DNA from: Bog-473 sp963754445
GTDB lineage: Bacteria > Actinomycetota > Acidimicrobiia > Acidimicrobiales > RAAP-2
DNA length: 64,000 nucleotides
Assembly (NCBI GenBank): GCA_963754445.1
Contig: CAVWFT010000001.1
Location: 1,550,001 to 1,614,000 of the forward strand
Direction: 5' to 3'
Position numbers and translations under genes: made by a program. The notes under the pieces were generated by a model. It saw only the letters and a list, made by a program, of their open reading frames with translations. It had not been told where the DNA came from and ran no database searches. Positions 1 to 8,909 of this stretch are shown one piece after another (position 1 is the stretch's first letter; every line of letters starts with the position of its first letter).

Positions 1-481
1 GGTCGGGCCGTTCGAAGCGCGTCTTCACCGACTCCTTGGCCACCATCTGGTTGATGGTGAAGTGCTTCCCGACGTCCCGCAGGAACTCGAGGGTCGACAG
101 GTCCTTGAGCCAGTCGGCGTTGTTGAGCAGGAGGGCCCGGTCCAGATCGAGGAACTGGCCCAACTGGGGGCGGATGCCCTCGATGTAGGTCTCGATCGTC
201 TCGAGGGTGAGGAGCTGGCGCTCGTCCTGCTTGCCCCCCGGGTCGCCGATCATCCCGGTCCCACCGCCGGCGAGCGAGATGGGCCGGTGGCCGGCCTCCT
301 GGAAGCGGCGCAGCGTGCAGAGCTGGAGGAGGCTGCCGACGTGGAGGCTGTCGGCGCTCGGGTCGAAGCCGGCGTAGAGCGTGATCGCGCTCGTGGGGTC
401 GTCGAGCCGCTTGGGCAGGTCGACGTCGGTCACCTGGTGGATCAGGCCGCGGAAGGCGAGGTCCTCCGAGAGCGTGGGCAT
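1..481 (-). CDS. tyrS: Tyrosyl-tRNA synthetase, N-terminal part (cut by window edge)
   Basis: Charges tRNA-Tyr with tyrosine in the cytoplasm. The visible 160 residues match the class I TyrRS N-terminus: TLYAGFDPSADSLHVGSLLQ carries the HIGH-like motif as HVGS, followed by GGGTGMIGDPGGK and, further on, FTINQMVAKESVKTR. The KMSKS loop and the S4-like tail would lie beyond position 1. I chose the ATG at 481 because the protein then starts MPTLSEDLAFRGL, as the family usually does; an in-frame ATG at 523 would add 14 residues and collide with the divergent neighbour. Identity is secure, the start less so. Confidence 0.93.
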   Translation of the reverse strand, partial: MPTLSEDLAFRGLIHQVTDVDLPKRLDDPTSAITLYAGFDPSADSLHVGSLLQLCTLRRFQEAGHRPISLAGGGTGMIGDPGGKQDERQLLTLETIETYIEGIRPQLGQFLDLDRALLLNNADWLKDLSTLEFLRDVGKHFTINQMVAKESVKTRFERPD

Positions 482-521
482 GCCTTTGATGCTGCCATAC
501 GCAGGTAGGTTGATCGGGCGC

Positions 522-2081
522 ATGGGGTACGGCTCGGGGATTTCGGGATCGATCTTCGACGGTGGCCGTCCGGGGTCACTGCCTCCGTTGCCCATGGAGG
601 GCTCCCTGCCACCGGATCTGCAGGGGACGCTGATTCGGGTGGGACCCCGGCGTGCCGATGCGAGCCGCGGCGCGGGCCGGGCGGCCGCGGGCAGCCACGG
701 CGAGGGCGAGCGCGGGGGTGGGGGCGACGGCGGGGGCGACGGCGGAGGCGACGGCGAGGGCGATCCCTCGCCGGGCGCGCTGCACGCCATCGAGCTCCGT
801 GACGGCAAGGCGGTGTCCTATCTCGAGGTCGCTTCCGCCGCCGACGCGGGCGTGTTCTGGCATGCAGGCGCGGTGCTGGCCCTGCCCGAGACGGGTCTCC
901 CCTCTCGCTACAGCCGGTTGCTCGAGCCACAGGAGTTCGGCGGCGGCCTGACCGTGCCGATCGCCTCGCACGTCCACCGAGTGGCGTCCGACGGGTCGCG
1001 GATCCTGTTCTCGGTCGACGATGGACGCTCGGCCGGGACTGGCCACAGCGGTGGCGGTGGTGGCGGTGGCGGTGGGCTCGGCTTCGACGAGGAGACCGAG
1101 ACCTGGCTGCGCATCGGCGAATGGGACGCCTCCGGTGCGCTGCGCACCGCTCAGGCCGTGCAGCTCGAGCGGGCGACGTGGCAGCACGACATCGGCGTGA
1201 CGGCGGGGCACGTGATCTTCATCGAGTCGCCGACCCGGCGTCTGGGGGACGGGGGCGGAGGCGACGGAGGCGGTGCATCCCGGGCCGAACCAGTTCCCTA
1301 TGGCTGGATCCCGGGAGCCCAAGGATGGGTGGGCGTCGTGCCCCGTGGTGGAAACGGATCTGCCGTCCGATGGTTCTCCGTCGACCCGTGTCTGGTCACC
1401 CATGTGCTGGGGGCCTGGGAGGTGCCGGGCAACCCGGTTCGTCGGTCGCCACACCCGGACCGCGCTCGCCGTCGTGGGGTCGACGGCGGGGACGTCGCTG
1501 GCGACGACACAGAGTTCGTCCTCTTGGTGTGTCGCTACGAGGCGCCCGAACCCGGGCAACCGGTCGACCTGGCCGCCTCGGTGCTGGGGCCGGCCGGGAT
1601 CGGTCAGACACCCATCGGAGGCAGCCTGGCCGTCCTCGAACGATGGCATCTGAGCGGTGAGCGGCTCGAGCGAACGGTGATCGACGAGCAGAGGATCGAG
1701 TACCCCCGCCTGGATCCGCGATGTGAGGGACAGCCCTTCCGATACGGCTACGCCGTGGAGCTCGCGTGGAGCGATACCCGCTCCGTCGACCCGATCGGGC
1801 TGACGAAGGTGGACCTCGATCGTGATCACGTGTCGTCCTGGAATCCGGGCCCGGGTCGACGACCGAGCGAGCCGATCTTCGTCCGGGCGGAAGACGGGCA
1901 CAACGACGAAGAGGGATGGTTGCTCTCGATCGTGGACGATCCGGACCGTGGGGCGAGCGACCTCTACGTGCTCGACGCGTCGTCCTTCGGGCGACGGGCG
2001 CCCGAGGCGGTCATCCACCTGCCCCAACGACTGCCCTTCCGCAGCCACGGGGAATGGGTACCGGCGGATCGGTATCGCTGA
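522..2081 (+). CDS. Carotenoid oxygenase (RPE65/CCD) family protein
   Basis: Predicted non-heme iron dioxygenase of the carotenoid cleavage family. Family landmarks read in order: PPDLQGTLIRVGP near the N-terminus, IASHVHRV (first iron His region), WQHDIGVTAGHVIFIESP (second), LVTHVLGAWE (third), and a C-terminal LPFRSHGEWVPAD (fourth His). About 519 residues, close to the usual 450-520. The start at 522 follows an AGGTAGG stretch and sits head-to-head with tyrS. Odd points are three glycine/aspartate-rich insertions, at about 690-765, 1045-1078 and 1249-1278, in loops where family members have short turns. The substrate cannot be told from sequence; lignostilbene or apocarotenoid are both possible. 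Confidence 0.8.
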   Translation: MGYGSGISGSIFDGGRPGSLPPLPMEGSLPPDLQGTLIRVGPRRADASRGAGRAAAGSHGEGERGGGGDGGGDGGGDGEGDPSPGALHAIELRDGKAVSYLEVASAADAGVFWHAGAVLALPETGLPSRYSRLLEPQEFGGGLTVPIASHVHRVASDGSRILFSVDDGRSAGTGHSGGGGGGGGGLGFDEETETWLRIGEWDASGALRTAQAVQLERATWQHDIGVTAGHVIFIESPTRRLGDGGGGDGGGASRAEPVPYGWIPGAQGWVGVVPRGGNGSAVRWFSVDPCLVTHVLGAWEVPGNPVRRSPHPDRARRRGVDGGDVAGDDTEFVLLVCRYEAPEPGQPVDLAASVLGPAGIGQTPIGGSLAVLERWHLSGERLERTVIDEQRIEYPRLDPRCEGQPFRYGYAVELAWSDTRSVDPIGLTKVDLDRDHVSSWNPGPGRRPSEPIFVRAEDGHNDEEGWLLSIVDDPDRGASDLYVLDASSFGRRAPEAVIHLPQRLPFRSHGEWVPADRYR

Positions 2082-2114
2082 GGGTCCCGCTCCTTCGGGA
2101 CATCGAGCGCGATC

Positions 2115-3323
2115 GTGACAACGCCACCCGACGAGCGACCGTTCATGTGCATGGCACCTTCGAGCGAGCGGAACGGGCCCCGGCCCGACACGGTCTCCAG
2201 AAGCACCGAGGCCCTCGTGGCCAGCGTGAATCAACATCATCGAGCGATCTCGGCTCATCAGAGCCAGTTGCTCGACGCCGTGGCCAAGCTCGACCGGCGC
2301 AAGGCGTGGAGGGTCGACGGCAGCGGGTCGATGGTGGCCTGGCTCGTCCTTCGCTGTGGCGTCTCGGCCAGCACGGCCCGGGACTGGGTGACTGCGGCCG
2401 GCAAGCTGCACAACCTGCCCAAGATCTCCGACGCGCTCTCCCAGGGAAAGTTGTCGTTCGACCAGGTCAAGCCCCTGGTCGAGGTGGCCAAACCCGAGAC
2501 CGACGCCCAGCTGGCGGAGGAGGCCACGCACTGGTCGGCCAAGCAGGTGCGAGAGCTGGCCATCGCGTCGCGCAGCCAGTCCGACCTCCAGGCCACCGGG
2601 ACGTACGCCCGGCGGTTCCTTCGCTTCGACGACCGGCGGCGCAGCCTGACCGGCGTCCTGCCGGCGGACCACTACGCCATGGTCAAGCGGGCCCTGGTCG
2701 ATCGGGCCAGCCGACGGGTGGGTGACCGGAAACCGTTCGACCAGCGCATGGCTGACGCCCTCGTCGCCGTCTGCAAGGACGGCGGGCCCCACGGAGGCGA
2801 CGAGGGCAACGGGCGGGCCGGCGGGATGCGCCGCAACCGCCCGACCGTGGTCGTGCACGCAGACATGACCTTCCTGGCCGGCGGCGAGGGTGGGGCCGAG
2901 CTCGACGTGATCGGTCCACTTTCCGCCGAAGTGGCGCGCCGACTGGCCTGTGACGCGAAGGTCCTCGTGTCGGCGGACGGGCCCGACGGCCAGGCCATGA
3001 ATCTCGGCCGCACCCGGCGCGACCCGACGGATGCCCAACGCATCGCCATCCGGCGCCGCGACAAGGGGTGCAGGTTCCCCGGATGCGGCAACGTCGAGTT
3101 CACGGATGCCCATCACGTGCGTCACTGGATCGACGGTGGACTGACCAACCTGGACAATCTGGCCGAGCTGTGCGACCAGCACCATCGAGCGGTGCACGAG
3201 CTCGGGTGGAAGATGTCCGGTGATGCCAATGTGGAGCTGACGTTCTGCAGTCCGACCGGCCGGATCAGTCGGTCGACCCCCTCACCCGCCTTCACCCGAG
3301 CGCGGCAGCGACCGCCTGATTGA
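2115..3323 (+). CDS. DUF222 / HNH endonuclease domain protein (13E12 type)
   Basis: A 402-residue protein with a helical DUF222 region (about residues 30-270) and a C-terminal HNH nuclease fold. The nuclease part shows a zinc-type CRFPGCG, then the HNH core DAHHVRHWIDGG, an LDNLAELCDQHH stretch with the last metal His, and HELGWKM. This family is abundant and often multi-copy in actinobacteria and behaves like a selfish or mobile gene; its biological role is unsettled. The start is uncertain: GTG 2115 or ATG 2145/2151, none with a clear ribosome site. The 3' end overlaps the convergent menD by 32 bp. Confidence 0.82.
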   Translation: MTTPPDERPFMCMAPSSERNGPRPDTVSRSTEALVASVNQHHRAISAHQSQLLDAVAKLDRRKAWRVDGSGSMVAWLVLRCGVSASTARDWVTAAGKLHNLPKISDALSQGKLSFDQVKPLVEVAKPETDAQLAEEATHWSAKQVRELAIASRSQSDLQATGTYARRFLRFDDRRRSLTGVLPADHYAMVKRALVDRASRRVGDRKPFDQRMADALVAVCKDGGPHGGDEGNGRAGGMRRNRPTVVVHADMTFLAGGEGGAELDVIGPLSAEVARRLACDAKVLVSADGPDGQAMNLGRTRRDPTDAQRIAIRRRDKGCRFPGCGNVEFTDAHHVRHWIDGGLTNLDNLAELCDQHHRAVHELGWKMSGDANVELTFCSPTGRISRSTPSPAFTRARQRPPD

Positions 3324-5019
3324 GCGACTCGTGGAGGGCGACGTTCTCCGTACGCCCTGGCACATGCACATGGACCAGGGTTGGTCCTTCCTGTCCCGGG
3401 ACGTGTCCCGATCCCGATCCCGACAGTGCGATCTCGAGCTCGTCGAGCGTCGTGACCTCGCGCACGTCGAGTCCGAAGCCGCGCGCAACTGACGCGACCG
3501 TCGTGGTGGGTGGCGTACCGAAGAGCTGCTCGAACGCGCCCCGCTCGACCGCCTGGGCTTGAGGCAGAAACGAGAAGATCCCTCCCCCGTGGTTGTCGAC
3601 CACCACGAAGACGCAGGGGACTCGGGGCATGTTGACCAGCCCGGACACGTCGTGCAGGAAGGCGAGATCGCCCAGGAGGGCGATGGTGTTCGTCCGCCCT
3701 CCGTTCGACGCCGCCACGCCGAGCGCCGTCGACACCACCCCGTCGATGCCGTTGGCCCCGCGGTTGGCGAGGACCCGTGGGGGTTCGTCGTGGACGGACG
3801 CGTACCACTCGAGATCCCTGATCGGCATGGAGGCCGACACCACGACGGTGGCTCCGCTCGCCGCGGCGTGGGCCTGGACCGCTCGCGCCACCTGCGGCTC
3901 GTTGAGCGCGTCGCCCAGCCTGTCCACGAGGGCACCCTGCGCCGCCTTCTCCATGGAGCGCCACCGGTCGAGCCAGCTGGCGTCGGGTGGCTGCGTCGGC
4001 GTCGGTGTCGACACCGACTCGAGGGCCGCAGCCAGCCATGCGTTGGTGTCGACATGATGGAACTCGGTGACGCTCCGCGAGGGGTCGGTCCACCGCCACC
4101 ACGGATCGACCGCGATCACCCGAGCCCCTTCGTCGGCGGCGCGTGCCACGTACTCGGCCAACGCCTTGGACAGCCAGCGGTCGCCGAGGAGCACCACGGT
4201 CTGCGGGAGGGGCACGGCGGTCCGGACGATGGCATCGGCGGCGGCGATCGAGCCGGGCACGCGGCACCCCGAACGAGGATCGGCCAGGACCGGCCAGCGG
4301 AGACGTTCGCCGAGCGCGGAGACGAGGTCCCGGTCCGGGGCCGCGAGGGCGTGGCCACCGACGATCAGGAGGCCCCGACCCGAGAGTGGCTCCGCCTCCG
4401 ACGGACCCGTATGGCCGACCACGGGGAGCGGGCGCTGCCGACCGTCGTCGCTCCCGGCAGACGGCTCCCGCCGTCCGGGCAGCGGGCCGGGCGCTCCGAC
4501 CAGGGGCTCACGGAAGGCCAGGTTGAGGTGGACGGGCCCGGGTCCCCTCGGTCCGGTCAGCGCCTCGGCAAAGGCCCGCCGGGCCAGCGGTCGCCACACG
4601 GAGGCCTGATCCTCGCTCGGCACGCCGGGATTGACCGACCACCGGGTGGCCGACCCGAAGAGCCCCACCTGCTCGATCGTCTGCGGTGCTCCCGTGTCGA
4701 GGAGTTCGGGCGGGCGGTCGGCCGTGCACACCAACAGTGGGACGTGGGCGTGGTGGGCCTCCACCACTGCGGGGTGCAGTTCGGCGCCGGCCGTACCGCT
4801 GGTGACGCAGATCACGACGGGACGCCCGCTCGCCATGGCCAGGCCGAGAGCGAAGAAGGCGCCACTGCGTTCGTCGAGTCGTACGTGCGTGGTCAGGCGT
4901 TCGGCCAACGCCAGAGCAAGCGGCGTCGAGCGCGAACCGGGGCAGATCACCGCGTCGGTCACCCCGCACCGAACCCATTCGTCGGCGAGAGTGGCGCTGA
5001 AGGTTGCTTGTACGCTCAC
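3292..5019 (-). CDS. menD: 2-succinyl-5-enolpyruvyl-6-hydroxy-3-cyclohexene-1-carboxylate synthase
   Basis: Thiamine-diphosphate enzyme that joins isochorismate and 2-oxoglutarate in menaquinone synthesis. Seen: PGSRSTPLALALAE and SGTAGAELHPAVVEA in the N-terminal domain (the Glu of the latter is the cofactor-activating residue in ThDP enzymes), then CTADRPPELLDTGAPQT typical of MenD, and C-terminal ANRGANGIDGVVSTALG, GDLAFLHDVSGL and DNHGGGIFSFLPQ. About 575 residues, the family length. I start at GTG 5019 because a TGGAGG lies 11 nt upstream and the protein then begins VSVQATFSATLADEW; an ATG at 5064 would lie inside menH. The gene is head-to-head with menH, 5 bp apart. Confidence 0.92.
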   Translation of the reverse strand: MSVQATFSATLADEWVRCGVTDAVICPGSRSTPLALALAERLTTHVRLDERSGAFFALGLAMASGRPVVICVTSGTAGAELHPAVVEAHHAHVPLLVCTADRPPELLDTGAPQTIEQVGLFGSATRWSVNPGVPSEDQASVWRPLARRAFAEALTGPRGPGPVHLNLAFREPLVGAPGPLPGRREPSAGSDDGRQRPLPVVGHTGPSEAEPLSGRGLLIVGGHALAAPDRDLVSALGERLRWPVLADPRSGCRVPGSIAAADAIVRTAVPLPQTVVLLGDRWLSKALAEYVARAADEGARVIAVDPWWRWTDPSRSVTEFHHVDTNAWLAAALESVSTPTPTQPPDASWLDRWRSMEKAAQGALVDRLGDALNEPQVARAVQAHAAASGATVVVSASMPIRDLEWYASVHDEPPRVLANRGANGIDGVVSTALGVAASNGGRTNTIALLGDLAFLHDVSGLVNMPRVPCVFVVVDNHGGGIFSFLPQAQAVERGAFEQLFGTPPTTTVASVARGFGLDVREVTTLDELEIALSGSGSGHVPGQEGPTLVHVHVPGRTENVALHESLNQAVAAALG

Positions 5020-5024
5020 TCGGC

Positions 5025-5798
5025 GTGGGCCTCCACGTCGAAGTGCGCGGCAACGGTCCACCACTGGTGGTGCTCCACGGTTTCACCCAGACGGGGCGAC
5101 TCTGGGGCCGTTTCGGCCAATCCCTCGAACGCGACCACACCCTGGTGGCGGTCGACCTTCCCGGGCACGGAGATTCGGACACCGTGCGGGCCGACCTTCC
5201 CGGCACGGCCTCGATGGTGGCCACGGCGGCCCGCGCCCGCGTGGGCGACGGGCCTTGCGATCTGCTCGGCTACTCGTTGGGGGCGCGGGTGGCGCTCCAC
5301 GTCGCGCTCGGCTCGGAACTCGCCCTCGGTCGTGTGGTGTTGATCGGCGTGACCGCAGGGATCGAGGACGGTGCGCTGCGGGCGCGCCGTCGAGCGGCCG
5401 ACGACACCATGGCCGCGCAGCTCGAAGCCTCTGGCGACGTCGGATCGTTCCTCGACCGCTGGCTCGGAGGGCCGATGTTCGACCGCCTGGCGGAGACCGC
5501 CGACCGGGCCGAACGGTTGCGCAACGGTGCGCCGGGCCTCGCCGCCAGCCTGCGTTTGTGCGGCACCGGCACCCAGGAGCCGATGTGGGACCGGCTGGGC
5601 GGACTGTCCCATCCGGTCTTGGCCCTGGCCGGAGCGGACGACGTGCGCTTCGCCACTCACGCGCTGCGGCTGGCCCGCGAGGCACCACATGCCGTTGCCT
5701 CGCTCGTCCCGGGCGCCGGGCACGCCGCCCACCTGGCCCAGCCCGAGCTGACGGCACAACTGGTCGGTCACTGGTTCCGCGCCGGCCAACCGAACTGA
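5025..5798 (+). CDS. menH: Alpha/beta hydrolase, likely SHCHC synthase
   Basis: About 257 residues with the alpha/beta-hydrolase order: oxyanion LHGFTQTG near residue 20, nucleophile elbow GYSLGAR (Ser), a late Asp region LALAGADDVRF, and catalytic His in PGAGHAAHLAQPE. In menaquinone synthesis MenH removes pyruvate from the MenD product, and position directly opposite menD supports that role over the many other hydrolases of this fold. The start is uncertain: GTG 5025 gives VGLHVEVRGNG; a TTG at 5004 with GAAGG before it is an alternative that would overlap the menD start. Confidence 0.75.
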   Translation: MGLHVEVRGNGPPLVVLHGFTQTGRLWGRFGQSLERDHTLVAVDLPGHGDSDTVRADLPGTASMVATAARARVGDGPCDLLGYSLGARVALHVALGSELALGRVVLIGVTAGIEDGALRARRRAADDTMAAQLEASGDVGSFLDRWLGGPMFDRLAETADRAERLRNGAPGLAASLRLCGTGTQEPMWDRLGGLSHPVLALAGADDVRFATHALRLAREAPHAVASLVPGAGHAAHLAQPELTAQLVGHWFRAGQPN

Positions 5799-5804
5799 CG
5801 GGGA

Positions 5805-5852
5805 GTCACAGGAGCGGTCATAGGAGCGGTCACAGGAGCGGTCACAGGAGCA
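5805..5852. repeat. 12-bp tandem repeat, four copies
   Basis: Four consecutive copies of GTCACAGGAGCG (second copy GTCATAGGAGCG, last ends in A) at 5805, 5817, 5829 and 5841. The unit length is a multiple of three, so on the minus strand each copy offers a TGA in the menA frame; the menA stop lies in the last copy (5842-5844), with three further in-frame TGA codons behind it. It fills the whole space between convergent menH and menA. Confidence 0.9.
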
Positions 5853-6825
5853 GGCCGATGGTCAAGAGCAGGCCCCCGACCATCTGGAGCCGTGCCGTGC
5901 TTCCGAGCATGGGGAGCAGTTCCCTCCCCTGCCGCTCCCCGAGCGCCAGCCGAACCGGGAGGATGGCCAGCGGCAAGGCCACCAGGGCGAGGAGCGACCA
6001 GATCCTGTAGTGAGCCAGGATGCCGATGCCCACCGCCACACCCATCAGGGTTCCGGTGTAGAGGAACCCCGCCCGTCGACGTCCGAGCCGGACGGCCAAC
6101 GTCTTCTTGCCCGACTCCGTGTCGGTCGCGATGTCGCGCAAATTGTTGGCCTGGAGCAGCGCTGCCGCCAGGAGCCCGACGGGAACCCCGGCCCAGAGGG
6201 CGAAGGCCCAATTGTACGAATAGGCGAAGGCGTGGGAACCGATCTCGATGGCGAGAGGCGCATGCTGCACGTAGGCGGAGCCCGCCGTGGCCACCAACCC
6301 GAAGAACACGAAGACGAACACCTCACCGAATCCGAGGTAGCCGTAGGGCCGGGGTCCGCCGGTGTAGGCCCATCCGGCCACCCCGCAGAGCAGTCCGAGT
6401 GGGATGAACCACCAGGTCACCCTCGCGGCCAGGATGAACCCGGCCACGCCGGCGACGGCGAAGGAGGCCAACGCGGCCACCTTGACCTGGTGCACCGTGG
6501 CCAGCCGGCCGGCCACCAACCGCACTGGGCCGACGCGGTGCTCGTCGGTGCCCCGCACACCGTCGGCGTAGTCGTTCACGTAGTTGGTCCCGATCTGGAT
6601 TCCCAACGCCACGATGAGGGCCAAGAGCGCGTTGAGCCAATTCAGCTCGCGCACGAAGGAGGTGCACACAGCGCTGTGGCAGGAACTGCTCAACTGGGGG
6701 GTGGTGAGGACGAACCGGCCGCTCGACTGATAGCCGACAGCGGTACCCACGGCGACCGGGACGACGGCCGCAGGAAGTGTGCGCGGGCGCGCGCCGGCCA
6801 CCCACAGCTTCAACGGTGGATTCAC
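5842..6825 (-). CDS. menA: 1,4-dihydroxy-2-naphthoate polyprenyltransferase
   Basis: UbiA-type membrane prenyltransferase that attaches the polyprenyl tail to DHNA, making demethylmenaquinone. The two Asp-rich metal/diphosphate motifs are visible: TNYVNDYADGVRGTDE in the first half and NNLRDIATDTESGKKTLA in the second. About 327 residues with eight or nine hydrophobic segments. The GTG start at 6825 overlaps the menB stop as GTGA, so translation is probably coupled to menB. An unusual cysteine-containing stretch (SSSCHSAVCTSF) extends the first periplasmic or cytoplasmic loop before residue 60. Confidence 0.93.
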   Translation of the reverse strand: MNPPLKLWVAGARPRTLPAAVVPVAVGTAVGYQSSGRFVLTTPQLSSSCHSAVCTSFVRELNWLNALLALIVALGIQIGTNYVNDYADGVRGTDEHRVGPVRLVAGRLATVHQVKVAALASFAVAGVAGFILAARVTWWFIPLGLLCGVAGWAYTGGPRPYGYLGFGEVFVFVFFGLVATAGSAYVQHAPLAIEIGSHAFAYSYNWAFALWAGVPVGLLAAALLQANNLRDIATDTESGKKTLAVRLGRRRAGFLYTGTLMGVAVGIGILAHYRIWSLLALVALPLAILPVRLALGERQGRELLPMLGSTARLQMVGGLLLTIGLLL

Positions 6826-7712
6826 GGACGCCGCGGGAAGCGGGAGAAGTCGGGCGCCCGGTGCTCCACGAACGCGTTGCGCCCTTCCTGGCCTTCCTCG
6901 GTCATGTAGAAGAGCATCGTGGCGTCGCCGGCCAGCTGCTGCACTCCGGCCAGCCCGTCGTCGGCGGCGTTCATCCCCGCCTTGATCATGCGAAGCGCAA
7001 TCGGCGACAAGGTCAGCATCTGGCGACACCAGGCGACGGTCTCCTTCTCGAGGTCGTCGAGTGGGACCACGGCGTTGACCAGACCCCAGTCGAGGGCCTG
7101 CTCGGCGTCGTACTGGCGGCAGAGGAACCACACCTCCTTCGCCCGCTTTAAACCGATGGTCCGGGCCAGGATGGACGACCCGTAACCACCGTCGAAGCTA
7201 CCGACCTTCGGGCCCGTCTGGCCGAAGCGCGCGTTGTCGGCGGCGATGGAGAGGTCACAGACCAGATGCAGGATGTGGCCTCCGCCGATGGCGTACCCGG
7301 CGATCATGGCGACGATCGGCTTGGGGATCCGGCGCATCAGGATCTGGAGGTCGAGGACGTTGAGCCGACCGATGCCCCGCTCGGCCACCGAGTCGTCGCC
7401 GATGTAGCCGTCGTCCCCGCGGATCTTCTGGTCGCCGCCCGAGCAGAACGCGTCGGGACCCTCACCACACAGGACGATGACACCGACGTCCGGATCGTCG
7501 CGGGCCATGGTGAAGGCTTCGGTGAGCTCGAAGAGCGTCTGGGGACGGAAGGCGTTCCTGCGCTCCGGGCGACAGATCGTCAGCTTCGCAATGCCCTCTG
7601 CCACTTCGTAGCGGATGTCCTTGAAGGCACCCCGCTCCTGCCACTCGGGCTGGGGCAACGAGCGAAGGTCGTCGAGGGGATCATGGGGTTTGCCTGTGAC
7701 CACGGTCTGCAC
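6822..7712 (-). CDS. menB: 1,4-dihydroxy-2-naphthoyl-CoA synthase
   Basis: Crotonase-fold enzyme that closes the second ring of the naphthoquinone from OSB-CoA. Crotonase landmarks: LTICRPERRNAFRPQT, CSGGDQKIRGDDGY (an oxyanion-loop with the MenB-specific insertion), YAIGGGHILHLVCDLSIA, and QTGPKVGSFDGGYGS. About 296 residues, normal for MenB. The best start is GTG 7712 (GTG 7703 also possible); no good ribosome site is visible, and the 5' end overlaps the divergent menE start by 20-30 bp. Followed by menA through a GTGA overlap. Confidence 0.94.
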   Translation of the reverse strand: MQTVVTGKPHDPLDDLRSLPQPEWQERGAFKDIRYEVAEGIAKLTICRPERRNAFRPQTLFELTEAFTMARDDPDVGVIVLCGEGPDAFCSGGDQKIRGDDGYIGDDSVAERGIGRLNVLDLQILMRRIPKPIVAMIAGYAIGGGHILHLVCDLSIAADNARFGQTGPKVGSFDGGYGSSILARTIGLKRAKEVWFLCRQYDAEQALDWGLVNAVVPLDDLEKETVAWCRQMLTLSPIALRMIKAGMNAADDGLAGVQQLAGDATMLFYMTEEGQEGRNAFVEHRAPDFSRFPRRP

Positions 7713-8909
7713 GGCGACCTACGCTACTGGCCGGTGCCTGAACTCGTCGCACTCGACCTGCCTGGTGGGATGGGGTTTGTCGACGCCCTCCGCGCAATTT
7801 GGGATACGGGAGACGCCGCCGCCCCGCTGGACCCACGGCTTCCGGCCGCGGCCAAGACAGCCATGCTCGACGCGTTGCGCCCCACCCGCATCGTCGGCTC
7901 CGATGGTGCGCAGCGCCTGCTCCACGACGGCATCGGGGTCGATGACGGCGACGCGCTCGTGGTCGCGACATCGGGTACCTCGGGGCAGCCGAAGGGCGTC
8001 GTCCTCACCTATGAATCGATCCAGGCCTCTGCTCGGGCGACCTCACGGAGGCTCGGCATCGATCCGGCGCGGCACACGTGGCTCGCCTGCCTGCCGCTCG
8101 CGCACATCGGCGGACTCTCAGTGGTCACCCGGGCGGTGCTGACCGACACGCCGCTCCTGGTCATGCCTGGCTTCGACGCCGACGCCGTGGAGGAGGCGGG
8201 CCGTTCGGGAGCGGTGAGCCACGTGTCCTTGGTGACCACAGCCCTCCTCCGACTCGACCCCGGCGTGTTCGAGTGCGTGCTCTTGGGGGGAAGCAAGCCT
8301 CCGACCGTGGTCCCGCCGAACGCCGTCACCACGTACGGGATGACCGAGACGGGTTCAGGGGTCGTCTACGACGGAACGTCCCTCGAAGGGGTCGAGGTCG
8401 CCATCGACCTGGGCGACGGCGCCTTCGGGCGTCCCGGAGACGGCCTGGAAGGAGAGATCCTCCTTCGGGCCCCCATGCTGTTCCGCTGCTACCGGGACGG
8501 TGCGACCGGCCGAGTGACCGGTCCCGACGGCGAGACGACCTGGTTCGCCACCGGCGACGGCGGAGTGGTCCAGGGCGACGGTCGACTGAGCGTCTCGGGG
8601 CGCCTGGCCGATGTCATCACGACGGGTGCGGAGAAGGTCTGGCCCGACAGCGTCGAACGGGCGCTGAGCGCCCACCCGAAGGTGGCCGAGGTCGCCGTCT
8701 GGAAACGTGCCGACGCCGAGTGGGGTGAAAGGGTCGTGGCCTGGGTCGTGCCCACCGACGAGGTGCCTTCGCTCGAGGAGCTTCGAACGATCGTCGCCGA
8801 GGCGATCGCGCCGTGGGCGGCGCCGAAGGAGCTGGTGATCGTCGACGATCTGCCCCGCACGGCCGCCGGCAAGATCAGGCGCCGCGCCCTCGAGACCTAC
8901 GAGCCCTGA
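7683..8909 (+). CDS. menE: o-Succinylbenzoate-CoA ligase
   Basis: AMP-forming ligase that makes OSB-CoA, the MenB substrate. Motifs in order: P-loop VATSGTSGQPKGVVLTY, adenine/signature TYGMTETGSG, WFATGDGG (A7-type Asp), and the C-terminal catalytic lysine in GKIRRRAL. 408 residues is short for the superfamily but typical of actinobacterial MenE. The ATG at 7683 is preceded at 4-9 nt by GAGGGGA, which decides the start. It lies head-to-head with and slightly inside menB, so its promoter must sit within menB coding sequence. Confidence 0.88.
   Translation: MGFACDHGLHGDLRYWPVPELVALDLPGGMGFVDALRAIWDTGDAAAPLDPRLPAAAKTAMLDALRPTRIVGSDGAQRLLHDGIGVDDGDALVVATSGTSGQPKGVVLTYESIQASARATSRRLGIDPARHTWLACLPLAHIGGLSVVTRAVLTDTPLLVMPGFDADAVEEAGRSGAVSHVSLVTTALLRLDPGVFECVLLGGSKPPTVVPPNAVTTYGMTETGSGVVYDGTSLEGVEVAIDLGDGAFGRPGDGLEGEILLRAPMLFRCYRDGATGRVTGPDGETTWFATGDGGVVQGDGRLSVSGRLADVITTGAEKVWPDSVERALSAHPKVAEVAVWKRADAEWGERVVAWVVPTDEVPSLEELRTIVAEAIAPWAAPKELVIVDDLPRTAAGKIRRRALETYEP

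Noticed and set aside
576..3197. Long minus-strand open frame of 873 residues opposite the carotenoid oxygenase and HNH genes
   Set aside because: No family features; composition fits the antisense of two real genes in GC-rich DNA.
2115..3323. DUF222-HNH gene considered as evidence of an insertion sequence or intein
   Set aside because: No terminal inverted repeats, target duplication or splice residues seen around it.
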